Of a stretch of DNA of 64,000 nucleotides, positions 1 through 7,607 are shown in pieces (the stretch's first letter is position 1; each line of letters starts with the position of its first letter). The translations under genes and the position numbers were made by a program. The notes beneath the pieces were generated by a model that saw only the letters and a program-made list of their open reading frames with translations, ran no database searches and was not told the DNA's origin. The stretch comes from JBBRYW01 sp038253945 (lineage in GTDB: Bacteria > Actinomycetota > Thermoleophilia > Gaiellales > Gaiellaceae), in NCBI GenBank assembly GCA_038253945.1, contig JBBSGR010000004.1, positions 142,544-206,543 on the forward strand. Reading direction: 5' to 3'.

Positions 1-487
1 TGGGCAGCCGGCTCGGACGCCGGCGCTCGCTGCGCGCCGGCAGGCGGATCGCGGCGAGTCGCGGTGCGAGCGCAGCCCACTCCGGTGCGGTCACGTCCGC
101 ACGAACGAGCTCGAGCTCGCGCGCGCGTCCGGCAGCGACCCACTCGCGCTCGCGGCGAACGAGGCCGCGCTCGGCGAGCGACCGCAATGCGCCTCCCGCT
201 GCGGTGGGCGAGACGCTGGCGCGACGGGCAACCGCGCGCACCGTGGCCAGGCCGCGCGGCGCTCGCGCGAGCGCGGCCAGCACCTGCGTCTCGACGCGGC
301 TCAGCCCGTTGATCGACGGCACGACGCCGAGCTCGGCGCGGAGCTGCTCGAGCTGGGACTGGCTCAGAAGGACACGGCTACCGCCGCGCTGCTCGACGTC
401 GAGCCCGAGACGATGGATCCCGCGCCGAACGCGCGGCAGGCTGGTGCCCAGTTGGCGCGCCGCCTCGCTCGGCGAAATAGTGTCCAT
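1..487 (-). CDS. HTH/winged-helix DNA-binding protein, C-terminus cut by window edge
   Basis: An open frame of 162 codons runs from an ATG at 487-485 leftward off the window without a stop. The first ~50 residues (MDTISPSEAARQLGTSLPRV...) look like an excisionase/MerR-like helix-turn-helix. Residues ~60-115 (LSRVETQVLAALARAPRGLA...) look like a MarR/ArsR-like winged helix, followed by a basic stretch. This suggests a transcription regulator; such two-part proteins can also be the DNA-binding antitoxin half of nucleotidyltransferase toxin pairs, but the partner would lie outside the window. A -10-like TAAACT lies 6 nt before the ATG, suggesting a leaderless mRNA. It borders transposon debris on its upstream side. 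The regulator call is from visible pattern only; no named family was recognised. Confidence 0.6.
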   Translation of the reverse strand, partial: MDTISPSEAARQLGTSLPRVRRGIHRLGLDVEQRGGSRVLLSQSQLEQLRAELGVVPSINGLSRVETQVLAALARAPRGLATVRAVARRASVSPTAAGGALRSLAERGLVRREREWVAAGRARELELVRADVTAPEWAALAPRLAAIRLPARSERRRPSRLP

Positions 488-590
488 TTCGTTAGTTTAC
501 TGTGTAGCGCCGACCCACCGTCCGTACTTCTGGCGGGCGCAGCGCCTTCATGTCGCGGCGATGACGCCCGAGCCATTCGACCCATGCTTG

Positions 591-669
591 CCGAACCGGG
601 GTCTGGCAGCTCGACTTCACCGGAGTTCGAGACCGCCAAGGCGGCGTCTGGCGGATCGGCGGGATCGCC
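591..669 (+). pseudogene. rve-type transposase fragment
   Basis: Read with three single-base frame corrections, this stretch spells PNR-VWQLDFT-EFETAK-GGVWRIGGIA. This is the start of the DDE (rve) catalytic core of IS3/IS481-like transposases, with the first catalytic Asp in WQLDF. There is an extra G before GTC at 601, an extra G near 622 and a missing G near 641. Only about 25 residues remain, and they run straight into an IstB fragment. It is a dead relic created by insertion or recombination. Confidence 0.55.
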
Positions 670-670
670 G

Positions 671-1270
671 TCGCGGATCCGCGCCGCCCGCTTCCCGGCT
701 CGCAAGACGCTCGAGGAGTTCGACTTCAGCTTCCAACGCTCCGTGCAAAAGACGCTCGTGCTCCACTTGGGCCAGCTCGACTTCCTCGCCGGCCGCGACA
801 ACGTTCTCCTGCCCGGGCCACCCGGCACCGGCAAGACGATGCTCGCGATCGCGCTCGGGATCCGCGCCTGCCTCGCCGGCTACCGCGTCTCGTTCGCGAC
901 CGCGACCGAGTGGGTGGCGCGGCTCGGCGAGGCCCAGCGGCAAGAGCGCCTCGACGAGGAGCTGCGCAAGCTGCTTCGCGTTCCGCTCTTGGTCGTTGAC
1001 GAGGTCGGCTACATCCCCTTCGACCCGGCAGCGGCCAACCTGATGTTCTCGCTCGTCTCCTCGCGCTACGAGCGGGCGAGCCTGATCGTCACCTCCAACA
1101 AGCCGTTCTCGGCCTGGGGCGAGATCTTCGGCGACGAGGTCGTCGCCGCAGCGATGATCGACCGGCTCGTCCACCACGCCGAGATCCTCTCGCTCAAGGG
1201 CGACAGCTACCGACTGAAGGACCGTGACCTCGGCGGCCGCCCGCCCGCTCGAGCGCCCGAAACGGCCTGA
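671..1270 (+). pseudogene. istB: IstB-like ATPase of IS21 family, 5'-truncated
   Basis: About 200 residues match IstB, the AAA+ helper ATPase that assists the IS21-family transposase IstA. The match begins at RIRAARFPARKTLEEFDF and includes Walker A (GPPGTGKT), Walker B (LLVVDEVGYIPF) and the sensor region (LIVTSNKPFSAWGEIFGD). The usual N-terminal ~80-90 residue helical domain is absent; in its place sits a decayed rve fragment in another frame. An open frame extends up to 413, but residues encoded before 671 do not resemble IstB. No IstA gene is present, so the element cannot move by itself. The reading frame of the remaining part is intact to its stop. Confidence 0.8.
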
Positions 1271-1470
1271 CCGATCAGTCGCGCCGGCCGCTCCGAGGCC
1301 CGCAGAGCGACTCTCAGCGCCTCGACCGAAGCCAGCGAGCAGCGAAAACGGCGCCGACCTGCCCGATTGGGCTCCCGGCGGCTCCTGCCGCCGCCCCCCG
1401 CGAGCCTGCAGAGAGGCTCTCACGAGCGCGCCGGCCACCGGCCTCCGGCCGGTGGCCGCTCCCGCGAAGA

Positions 1471-1514
1471 GGGTCCACTTTCAACCGGCGCGAAGGGGTC
1501 CATTTTCGACCGGC
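1471..1514 (+). repeat. IS21-type terminal repeats
   Basis: Two 19-nt copies of a GGGTCCAyTTTCrACCGGC motif lie at 1471-1489 and 1496-1514, in direct orientation with two differences. IS21-family ends usually carry multiple such internal repeats bound by the transposase, so these mark the right end of the element whose istB lies upstream. The exact terminal dinucleotide and target duplication could not be fixed. Confidence 0.55.
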
Positions 1515-1515
1515 C

Positions 1516-1647
1516 TTGACAATCGCCTACATCGAGCGGCGTCTTGCAGAAGGCAAAACGCGACGCGAAGCAAACCGCTGCCTCAAGCGCTACCTCGCAC
1601 GCAGCCTCTACCGCCTACTCGAACACGGACCGCCGATGCCGACTTGA
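1516..1647 (+). pseudogene. IS110-family transposase, C-terminal fragment
   Basis: This frame reads LTIAYIERRLAEGKTRREAN then RCLKRYLARSLYRLLEHGPPMPT and a stop. It matches the conserved last ~40 residues of IS110/IS116/IS902 transposases (the 'AEGKTRREAxRCLKRYLAR' tail). Nothing of the catalytic DEDD or Ser domain precedes it; the fragment starts immediately after the IS21 end repeats. The IS21 element probably landed in, or recombined with, an IS110 copy. Confidence 0.55.
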
Positions 1648-1716
1648 CAGACATAGAAGCATCGCTGGCCCACGCGACTGCTTTCGCACAGTGTCCCGGT
1701 TTAGGACGTGACCACC

Positions 1717-2265
1717 TCATTCGTTGTCATTGCGAAGCCCGACGGCGTCGTGCCGCCAAAAAGCCTCGGAGTAGATGAGGGTTCCGGTCATCCATGGCTC
1801 GTACGACGGCAAGCGAAGCGCCTGGAAGCCCGCGTCGGGGATGCGTAGCGACGGTTTTCTGAAGCTTTGCTCCCCGCCCGGCTCGAACCCGAACTGGGAG
1901 TAGTACTGCGGCGGCCCTTCGAGGAAGACCACCGGGACAGCGCGTTCGATCAGGATCTCGAGTCCGCGTCGAATCATTGCCGACCCTACCCCTCGTTTCT
2001 GCCAGGCTGGCAACACGCCGACCGGGCTGAGGACTTGCACTGCCACGAGCCGCCGTGGGGCGTCGAGCAGACTCGATGTGAACATCGCGTGGCCGACGAC
2101 CTCGTCTCCATGTTGGGCCACGAGCGAAAGCCCCTCGCCGTTCGCCACGGCTTCACGGAGATCGTCGACGAGGTCCGCGACGACGTAGCCGTGATCGCCA
2201 AACGCGGCTAGATGCACAGCGCGGACGGACGGCCGGTCATTCTCCTGTTCGAATCGAACGTCCAC
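1717..2265 (-). CDS. GNAT family N-acetyltransferase (YhbS-like)
   Basis: A 182-residue single-domain GNAT acyltransferase that should transfer an acetyl group from acetyl-CoA to an unknown small molecule or protein amine. The core is visible: VVGHAMFTSSLL (beta 4), VLSPVGVLPAWQKRGVGSAM (the acetyl-CoA pyrophosphate-binding loop, Q-R-G-V-G-S) and the FLEGPPQYYSQFGFEPG strand-helix typical of COG3153/YhbS proteins. The start is a GTG. No RBS is obvious, and it stands alone between transposon relics and a non-coding stretch. The substrate cannot be told from the sequence. Confidence 0.85.
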   Translation of the reverse strand: MDVRFEQENDRPSVRAVHLAAFGDHGYVVADLVDDLREAVANGEGLSLVAQHGDEVVGHAMFTSSLLDAPRRLVAVQVLSPVGVLPAWQKRGVGSAMIRRGLEILIERAVPVVFLEGPPQYYSQFGFEPGGEQSFRKPSLRIPDAGFQALRLPSYEPWMTGTLIYSEAFWRHDAVGLRNDNE

Positions 2266-2978
2266 GAGCGCGAGAGTACTCAGCGACCGTACGTGACGCT
2301 TCCGACGATCGCTGATGCGACCGGCCCCGCTCTGCCTTCAGGGGACACTGCTGAACGCTCGGGCAGGCGGGAATACTTGGCCTCAATGGAACTCGACATC
2401 GCATCGGCGCTGGGTGCTCGACGTTGTAACGATCGACATGGAGGAGTTCGACACCGTTGTCGCGATGGCACGGGACTTCACCGACGCGCCTCTGGCAAGT
2501 GAGACGATCGCGTGGCGGTCCGGGACCTTCACGCGTACGGGCTGGTGCAAGCACTTCGCCCACGCGACGTGGGAGACGGTTATGAGACCGTCAATCCGCT
2601 CGCGGATGACCTCGCTCAGCTTTGGTTCGCGCCTACCCCGGCCGGTCAAGCAGCATGGGAAGGACTCCAGGCACCCTGGGACGCACGTCAGTCAGATCGC
2701 TAGACGACACGAACGCGCTCTGGGCGCATTCGCGCGTCGTGGCCACGGCTGCTGTCCTTACCCGAGGCGCTCAACGAGTTCCCGGGAGGGATGACAGGTT
2801 GTCGGCCACGCGACGTCGCCTCGCCCATGCCTCAGCCCGCGTGAGGGTCGCTGTTGTGAGTCGACTCCGCCTCGGAGCCGGGGGGGCACCCAGGGGGCAC
2901 GCCATGCGCACAGGCGGCATCACCGTCACACCTAACCCGCACAACGATGCGGTTTCCGCGGAGGTGTGCGGAGCTCGA
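2266..2978. other. mostly non-coding stretch with one broken small gene
   Basis: This 713-nt interval has no intact convincing gene. Its only coding-like segment is the frameshifted frame annotated at 2438-2703. The remainder (2266-2437 and 2704-2978) has overlapping short frames on both strands without family-like composition, and no RNA gene was seen before the tRNA at 2979. Confidence 0.4.
2438..2703 (+). pseudogene. frameshifted small winged-helix-like protein
   Basis: Frame one reads MEEFDTVVAMARDFTDAPL then ASETIA. A -1/+2 shift at about 2508-2512 continues into AVRDLHAYGLVQALRPRD, then GYETVNPLADDLAQLWFAPT and a stop at 2703. Joined, the two halves give a smooth ~88-residue protein whose 'SETIAAVRDLHAYGLVQ' part looks like a winged-helix recognition element. 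This is judged by eye; no family name can be given. It may be a dead gene or an assembly indel. Confidence 0.3.
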
Positions 2979-3051
2979 TGGGCCCGCTAGGATTCGAACC
3001 TAGGACCTACGGATTATGAGTCCGCTGCTCTAACCGCTGAGCTACGGGCCC
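2979..3051 (-). tRNA. tRNA with anticodon CAU (Met or Ile2)
   Basis: This is a complete 73-nt cloverleaf. The 7-bp acceptor pairs GGGCCCG with CGGGCCC. There is a D-arm TAGCTCAGCGGTTAGAGCA, an anticodon loop CTCATAA with CAU at 3018-3016, and a T-arm loop GTTCGAATC. The discriminator is A and no CCA is encoded. Elongator Met and lysidine-modified Ile2 tRNAs share this anticodon loop; the sequence alone does not settle which it is. A TAGGCT -10 candidate lies 10 nt upstream. Confidence 0.93.
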
Positions 3052-3061
3052 GCCGCTGAGA

Positions 3062-3067
3062 AGCCTA
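3062..3067 (-). promoter_or_regulatory. candidate -10 box for the tRNA
   Basis: On the minus strand TAGGCT lies 10 nt before the first base of the tRNA. TAG-x-CT hexamers recur upstream of several genes here (e.g. ahcY, ftsE). No clear -35 was found. Confidence 0.35.
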
Positions 3068-3166
3068 GCCTCGCGGGGAGGGGCCGGCGCGCCGCGCAGC
3101 GCCAAAGGAAACGGCCGGCGCTCGCAATCTGCTGACGCATATCGGTGCACGGTAGAGTCTGGCGTG

Positions 3167-3277
3167 ATGGGACGCGGCTCGAGGGCGATCAAGCGCTGGA
3201 AGAACGACAGAAGGCGCAAGAAGAAGGAGCGCGACAAGCGGAGGGCCGCCGCGCCTCCGACCGGGCGCACGCCCTAA
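3167..3277 (+). CDS. 36-residue highly basic protein
   Basis: The frame begins ATGGGACGCGGC and encodes MGRGSRAIKRWKNDRRRKKK followed by ERDKRRAAAPPTGRTP. Nearly half of the residues are Lys or Arg. That composition and size are typical of small ribosome-associated proteins (compare bTHX or bS22), but I recognise no specific family. It lies divergently from the tRNA. The evidence for coding is the strongly biased residue pattern and a clean start and stop; there is no good Shine-Dalgarno. Confidence 0.45.
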   Translation: MGRGSRAIKRWKNDRRRKKKERDKRRAAAPPTGRTP

Positions 3278-3487
3278 TGTCAGAGCGCACCACCGACTAG
3301 CCCCGACCTACCGGTCCATGTCCGCCGCCGTGGCGCCGCGACCCGGGGTGAATCCCCGTTCGCTTGCCCACCGCGCCTCGCTAGCTGATTTGCCACGAGA
3401 GGTCAGGGTCGACCGCGACCTCATACATCTCGACCGACGTCCCGGTTCCACCTCGCAGGCCTGGGAACGTCACTCTCGTCGATGAGG

Positions 3488-3508
3488 GGAGGTGGCGGGA
3501 ATCGAACC
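3488..3508. repeat. att-like copy of the ssrA/tRNA 3' end
   Basis: These 21 nt (GGAGGTGGCGGGAATCGAACC) match 8372-8392, the T-loop and acceptor 3' end of the tmRNA gene, in the same orientation with one mismatch (T for C). The pairing needed for a T-stem breaks right after the match, so this is a partial copy, not an RNA gene. It is what a site-specific integration at the 3' end of ssrA leaves behind. Confidence 0.45.
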
Positions 3509-3543
3509 GCGCAACATTCCTTCCACTGCATCGGCCGCCCGCG

Positions 3544-6500
3544 CTAGAAGGGATGGACGCAGCCGAGCGGAGTGAGCACAGAGGTGGCCTCCCGCCGTAT
3601 CTCTGCCGCTGCGACGCTTTTGCCCGTGCGCTCGAGCGCACGCGCCAGATCCAGCTTCAGGCACACACTGTCGTACGCGAATCCGAGCTCGTCCTCGCGC
3701 GCTATCGCGGCTGACAGATGGCTCACGGCCTCGTCAACCCGGTCGGCCGCAAACGCGCTGAGGCCTTCCGCAGCCATCAGCGAGATCGCGAGTCGCCCCG
3801 TGCGGCTGCCACTGCTCGAGCGCCTCAGCGACGCGGTGGTCGCAGCGAGCAGCTCGAGCTCCCCTGCGGCGACGAGCGTCCGCACGACCGGATCGACTGA
3901 CAGGACTGCCGGCCACTGTCCGTCGACCGCAGCCAGGACCTCCTCGGCGACGGCCCGAAGCTCGTCGAGCTGGCCCGAGATGAAGAGCCACGGAAGTACG
4001 ACGCACGCCATGGGGACGATCCGCTGTGGTTCCCCGCTTGCCATCGCCAGCGGCCCCAGCTCCGCGAGCGAGTCGCCCGCCGCCGTCCTGTCACCGCGTC
4101 GAAGTGCGAGCCCTCCCACGGTCGGCCGCCACAGAAGGCTGCTGGTCGCGCTGAGGGCAGGCCCGTCAACACCGTCGAGGATCGCCTCCGCCTCGGCCCA
4201 GCGGCCGGCGGGGACGAGGAGCATTGCGGCGACGGAGAGCTCGAGATAGGCCGCGATGATCGGTGGCGGCGGCAATCGCCCCTTTCGGCCGGCAGCGACA
4301 ACCGACTCGATTCGTTCGACAGGGAGGAAGCCGAGGGCCGACCAGACGAAGTTGACGATCCCGCGATACGCCTCCTCGTGGGCTCCCACCGAGGCGGCCG
4401 CCTCGACGATGTCGAGAACCTCGTCCGCGTCCGGTCCGGCTCCCTCCGCCGCCCGGGCAGTGAAGAGATTGATGCGAGCGTTCACGTTGGCGAAGATGTC
4501 GCCGACACGGTCGGCGACCATGATCGCCTCGAGCGAGTGCTCGATCGCCTCGTGCCGGTTCTTCAGCATCTCGATCTGCGATCGCCGCGCGAGTGCGCGG
4601 GCAAGCTGATCTGACTCGGGGAGCCCGGCGAGAGCCGACACGGCGCCGTTCGACGCCTCGAGCGCCTCGTCCCACCTGCCGGTCATCCAGCACACCCGCG
4701 AGCGTAATGCGAGTACCGCTGAACGCATGCGCGGATTGCCTTCTTCCGCGAGCTGCTCCGCGGTGTCGAGCCGCTCGATCGCGCTTCCCCAGTGCGCCTC
4801 GGTAGCATCCAGCTCGGCGAGGGCGAGCAGTGCCGGAGCCCGCTGGTCATCCTCGACGGCCAATGCAACGGCATGGTCGAGCTGAGTGCGAGCCGCGACG
4901 AACGCGCCCCGATGCATCGCCGACTCCCCAGCAGCGAGGAGTAGCGCATACGCACGGCGAACGACGTCCGGATCGTCTTCGCCGTACGAAATGGCCTCGC
5001 GGTAGTGGTACGCGGCGAGCTCGGCGGTCTCGACGTCACGATCGGGCGCGACCCGCTGAATCCACTCCGCCACTCGGCGATGCAAGTCACGACGCTCGGC
5101 GCGCGGCAGCGAGCTGTACGCGACGTCCCGCGTGAGCGCATGCTTGAACGCGAATTCCCGCAGCCCGGCCATCACGGACTGAGGGCGAGGAGACACCAGT
5201 CCGCGTCGGCTCAGAGGGGCGACCTCCTCCTCGTCGACATCGACCGCCAACGGCCAGAAGATACGACCGACGACCGAGCAACGGCGTAGGGCGTCGCGTG
5301 CGCTCGCGTCGAGCAAATCGATTCGCGCGGCAATGACCCCGTGGACGGAGTCGGGAATACGAACCTCGGAGAGCCGGCCGGTCGCGACCCAACCGCCGTT
5401 ACGCCGTTCGAGCGCCCGCTCCTCGACCAGCATCTGGATCATCTCCTCGAGGAAGAACGGATTGCCCTCCGCGCTGGCCAGAATCGGCTCCCGCAGATTC
5501 TCGGGCACCTGCCCCTCGCCGAGCAGTGATGAAACGAGCCTTGCCGACTCGTCTGGAGAGAGAGGCGCGAGGGCGAGCGTCGTTGCGTTCTGCTTGCCTG
5601 CTCCCCAGGTCGGTCGGACATCGAGGAACTCCGGCCGCGCCGTGCAGACAAGCACCACTCGAGTCTCGGAGAGCGTCTCGGCGAGGTGCTCGATCAGGTC
5701 GAGTAGCGCCGCGGACGCCCAATGAACATCCTCGACCACGAGTACGGTGAGCCCCCGGCGGCCCAATGCACCGACATATCGCTGCCACGCGTCCGCCAGC
5801 GACCGGCGCACGTACTCGGGGTCGGCCGTGATGATCGACGAGCCGGGCACCGAGAAGCCGATCGTCCACGCAATCGCCTCGAAGACGTCGCTGTGAGCGT
5901 CCTCGACGACGGAGGCGACGGCGGTCCGGAGCTTCTCCAGCGCGGCGTCGACAGGGTCGGTATCGAGAATCCCGGCCTCCGTCTTCACCGCCTCAGTTAA
6001 CGACCAGTAGGTGATGCCCTCCCCGTAGGGCAGGCACCGTCCTTTCAGCACGCGGGCGCCCGGGAGGCGGCCAAGCAGCTCGGTGAGCAGTCGCGACTTC
6101 CCGACGCCCGCCGGACCGAAGAGCGTGACGAGCTGCGCGACGTGTTCGCGGACCACGCGTGATGCGACCGCGTCGAGGAGGGCGAGCTCCTCGTCTCTGC
6201 CGATAAAGGGGGCGGTCAAACCAACGGTCCGGAGGCTCGGTTCCACCAACGTCGTCAGGGCGACCCAAGCTGGGACGTGCGCCTGCTTGCCCTTCGCGTC
6301 GATGTCTCTGCGCGGCCCGTAGGAGACGGCTCGGCTCGTCGCTGCGTGGGTGCGTTCCCCCACGAGCACCTCTCCGGGCTTCGCACTCTGCTGAAGCCGC
6401 GCGGCGACGTTGACCGCGTCTCCGCTGACCATCAGCTCGCCTCGCGCCGCGGCTTCGCGGCTCGCGACGACCTCGCCGGTATTCACGCCGATCCGTAAAC

Positions 6501-6996
6501 CAACCTCGGCCCGATACTCACTCTGGACCCGGTCGGCGAAGGCGGTGAAATGGTGCTGCGCCGCAAGCGCGGCCCGGACCGCGCGCTCCGGATCATCCTC
6601 ATGTGTCTGCGGGATTCCGAAGACGGCCAGGATGGCGTCGCCGGCGAATTTCTCCGTCGTCCCGCCGAACCTCTCGACCTCCGCATGCAGCACGCCGAAA
6701 AGCTCGCCCTGAAGGTCACGGACGTCCTCCGGGTCGAGTTGCTCGCCGAGTGCGGTCGAGCCTGCGAGATCGGCGAAGAGGACGGAGACGACGCGCCGCT
6801 CGTGCTGCTCGTCTGTTCCAGCGCCGCGACGCCCGCTCCCATGCAGAGCGATGCCGCACGCGGAGCAGAAGACTGCGGAGCTGAGCTGCTCGGATCCGCA
6901 TGCTGGGCACGGTCGATGCAGAGACGCGCCGCACCTGCTGCAGAAGCGAGCATCGACCGGTTGCTCGGCGCCGCAAGAAGCGCAGACGATCGCCAC
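3544..6996 (-). CDS. zinc-ribbon, class III nucleotidyl cyclase, AAA ATPase and TPR-region signalling protein
   Basis: This is a 1150-residue multidomain regulator. Residues 5-48 hold two zinc-ribbon knuckles (CASC/FCSRC and CPAC/FCSAC). Residues ~67-245 form a class III adenylate/guanylate cyclase domain. Metal-binding Asp76 (FADLAGST) and Asp120 (FAGDAILAVFG) and the N-x-x-x-R pair (GDAVNVAAR, Asn196/Arg200) are present, so it could be catalytic. Residues ~262-600 are an AAA_16/STAND-type ATPase with Walker A GPAGVGKS (294-301) and Walker B LTVLVVEDVHWAS. The remainder is an alpha-helical TPR-like region. Such proteins couple ligand or partner sensing to cNMP production or transcription control; no DNA-binding domain is visible at the C-terminus. 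It fills most of the putative ssrA island and is intact, unlike its neighbours. Confidence 0.88.
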   Translation of the reverse strand: MAIVCASCGAEQPVDARFCSRCGASLHRPCPACGSEQLSSAVFCSACGIALHGSGRRGAGTDEQHERRVVSVLFADLAGSTALGEQLDPEDVRDLQGELFGVLHAEVERFGGTTEKFAGDAILAVFGIPQTHEDDPERAVRAALAAQHHFTAFADRVQSEYRAEVGLRIGVNTGEVVASREAAARGELMVSGDAVNVAARLQQSAKPGEVLVGERTHAATSRAVSYGPRRDIDAKGKQAHVPAWVALTTLVEPSLRTVGLTAPFIGRDEELALLDAVASRVVREHVAQLVTLFGPAGVGKSRLLTELLGRLPGARVLKGRCLPYGEGITYWSLTEAVKTEAGILDTDPVDAALEKLRTAVASVVEDAHSDVFEAIAWTIGFSVPGSSIITADPEYVRRSLADAWQRYVGALGRRGLTVLVVEDVHWASAALLDLIEHLAETLSETRVVLVCTARPEFLDVRPTWGAGKQNATTLALAPLSPDESARLVSSLLGEGQVPENLREPILASAEGNPFFLEEMIQMLVEERALERRNGGWVATGRLSEVRIPDSVHGVIAARIDLLDASARDALRRCSVVGRIFWPLAVDVDEEEVAPLSRRGLVSPRPQSVMAGLREFAFKHALTRDVAYSSLPRAERRDLHRRVAEWIQRVAPDRDVETAELAAYHYREAISYGEDDPDVVRRAYALLLAAGESAMHRGAFVAARTQLDHAVALAVEDDQRAPALLALAELDATEAHWGSAIERLDTAEQLAEEGNPRMRSAVLALRSRVCWMTGRWDEALEASNGAVSALAGLPESDQLARALARRSQIEMLKNRHEAIEHSLEAIMVADRVGDIFANVNARINLFTARAAEGAGPDADEVLDIVEAAASVGAHEEAYRGIVNFVWSALGFLPVERIESVVAAGRKGRLPPPPIIAAYLELSVAAMLLVPAGRWAEAEAILDGVDGPALSATSSLLWRPTVGGLALRRGDRTAAGDSLAELGPLAMASGEPQRIVPMACVVLPWLFISGQLDELRAVAEEVLAAVDGQWPAVLSVDPVVRTLVAAGELELLAATTASLRRSSSGSRTGRLAISLMAAEGLSAFAADRVDEAVSHLSAAIAREDELGFAYDSVCLKLDLARALERTGKSVAAAEIRREATSVLTPLGCVHPF

Positions 6997-7208
6997 GAGC
7001 TGAGTGTACGACTAGGACGTGTCCATGGGTCGCGCGCCGCGCGGCCCGACCCCGGACGGGCCGGACGCGCCGCCGGGCCACGAGCTCTGAGCCGCGAGTC
7101 GTCCGACGGCGTTGCCTCCTCGATCCGATTCGGCAAGGCGTCACTGATGTGCGATGTCTACTGCTCGAGAACGGACTCGTGGGATGTGGTGGGCGAGGGA
7201 GATGATTC

Positions 7209-7546
7209 CTTGCAGCCTCACCCCACGCTGTTCGATCGTCCAAGCCATGAGCCTTTGACCGAGCGCCTTTGGGACGATTGCCGTGCACGGGCGGCGCTCG
7301 CGGCGTGTCGCTGACGCAGAGAGCGCGTTCGACGAGTACAGGTTGTGGCCGGCTCATCCGCTTGACGAGGACGTCGGGCCACGGCGCACCTGGGATCGTC
7401 GCCTCGCTCGCCTCACTTGCTCCGCATGACGACCAGCTGACGGAACTCCTGGTAGCCGGTGGTGAGTTGACCTGGACGCAGGCCCGCTCACGAAGAGGGC
7501 CAACCTCTGCCACGGCACCGCCGGCAACTCCCTCGACTACTTTTAG
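7209..7546 (+). pseudogene. LanC-like (lanthionine synthetase C family) relic
   Basis: Three frames together spell pieces of a LanC-like protein. SLQPHPTLFDRPSHEPLTER ends at a stop at 7314. VADAESAFDEYRLWPAHPLD starts at 7307 in a second frame. HGAPGIVASLASLAP then LTELLVAGGELTWTQA starts at 7380 in a third, and after one more shift comes GPLTKRANLCHGTAGNSLDYF with a stop at 7546. The CHGTAGN motif, whose Cys-His ligates zinc in LanC proteins, and the HGAPGI motif are the family's hallmarks. About 200 residues between WPAHPLDED and HGAPGIV are missing. The gene is dead: an internal deletion, three frameshifts and a truncated end. Confidence 0.65.
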
Positions 7547-7607
7547 CCGCCTGCCCGGACGGCGCTCGACGTCAGTGGTTGGGGCTGCTTGCCCGTAGCA
7601 TGAGCCG

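Noticed and set aside
3288..3487. C-terminal coding fragment ending at 3381 on the minus strand
   Set aside because: The frame (RVTFPGLRGGTGTSVEMYEV then a short tail) looks faintly protein-like but is too short and unlinked to a start to call a gene.
3488..3560. A second tRNA gene near 3490
   Set aside because: Only the T-loop and acceptor 3' part is present; the rest of the cloverleaf cannot be folded.
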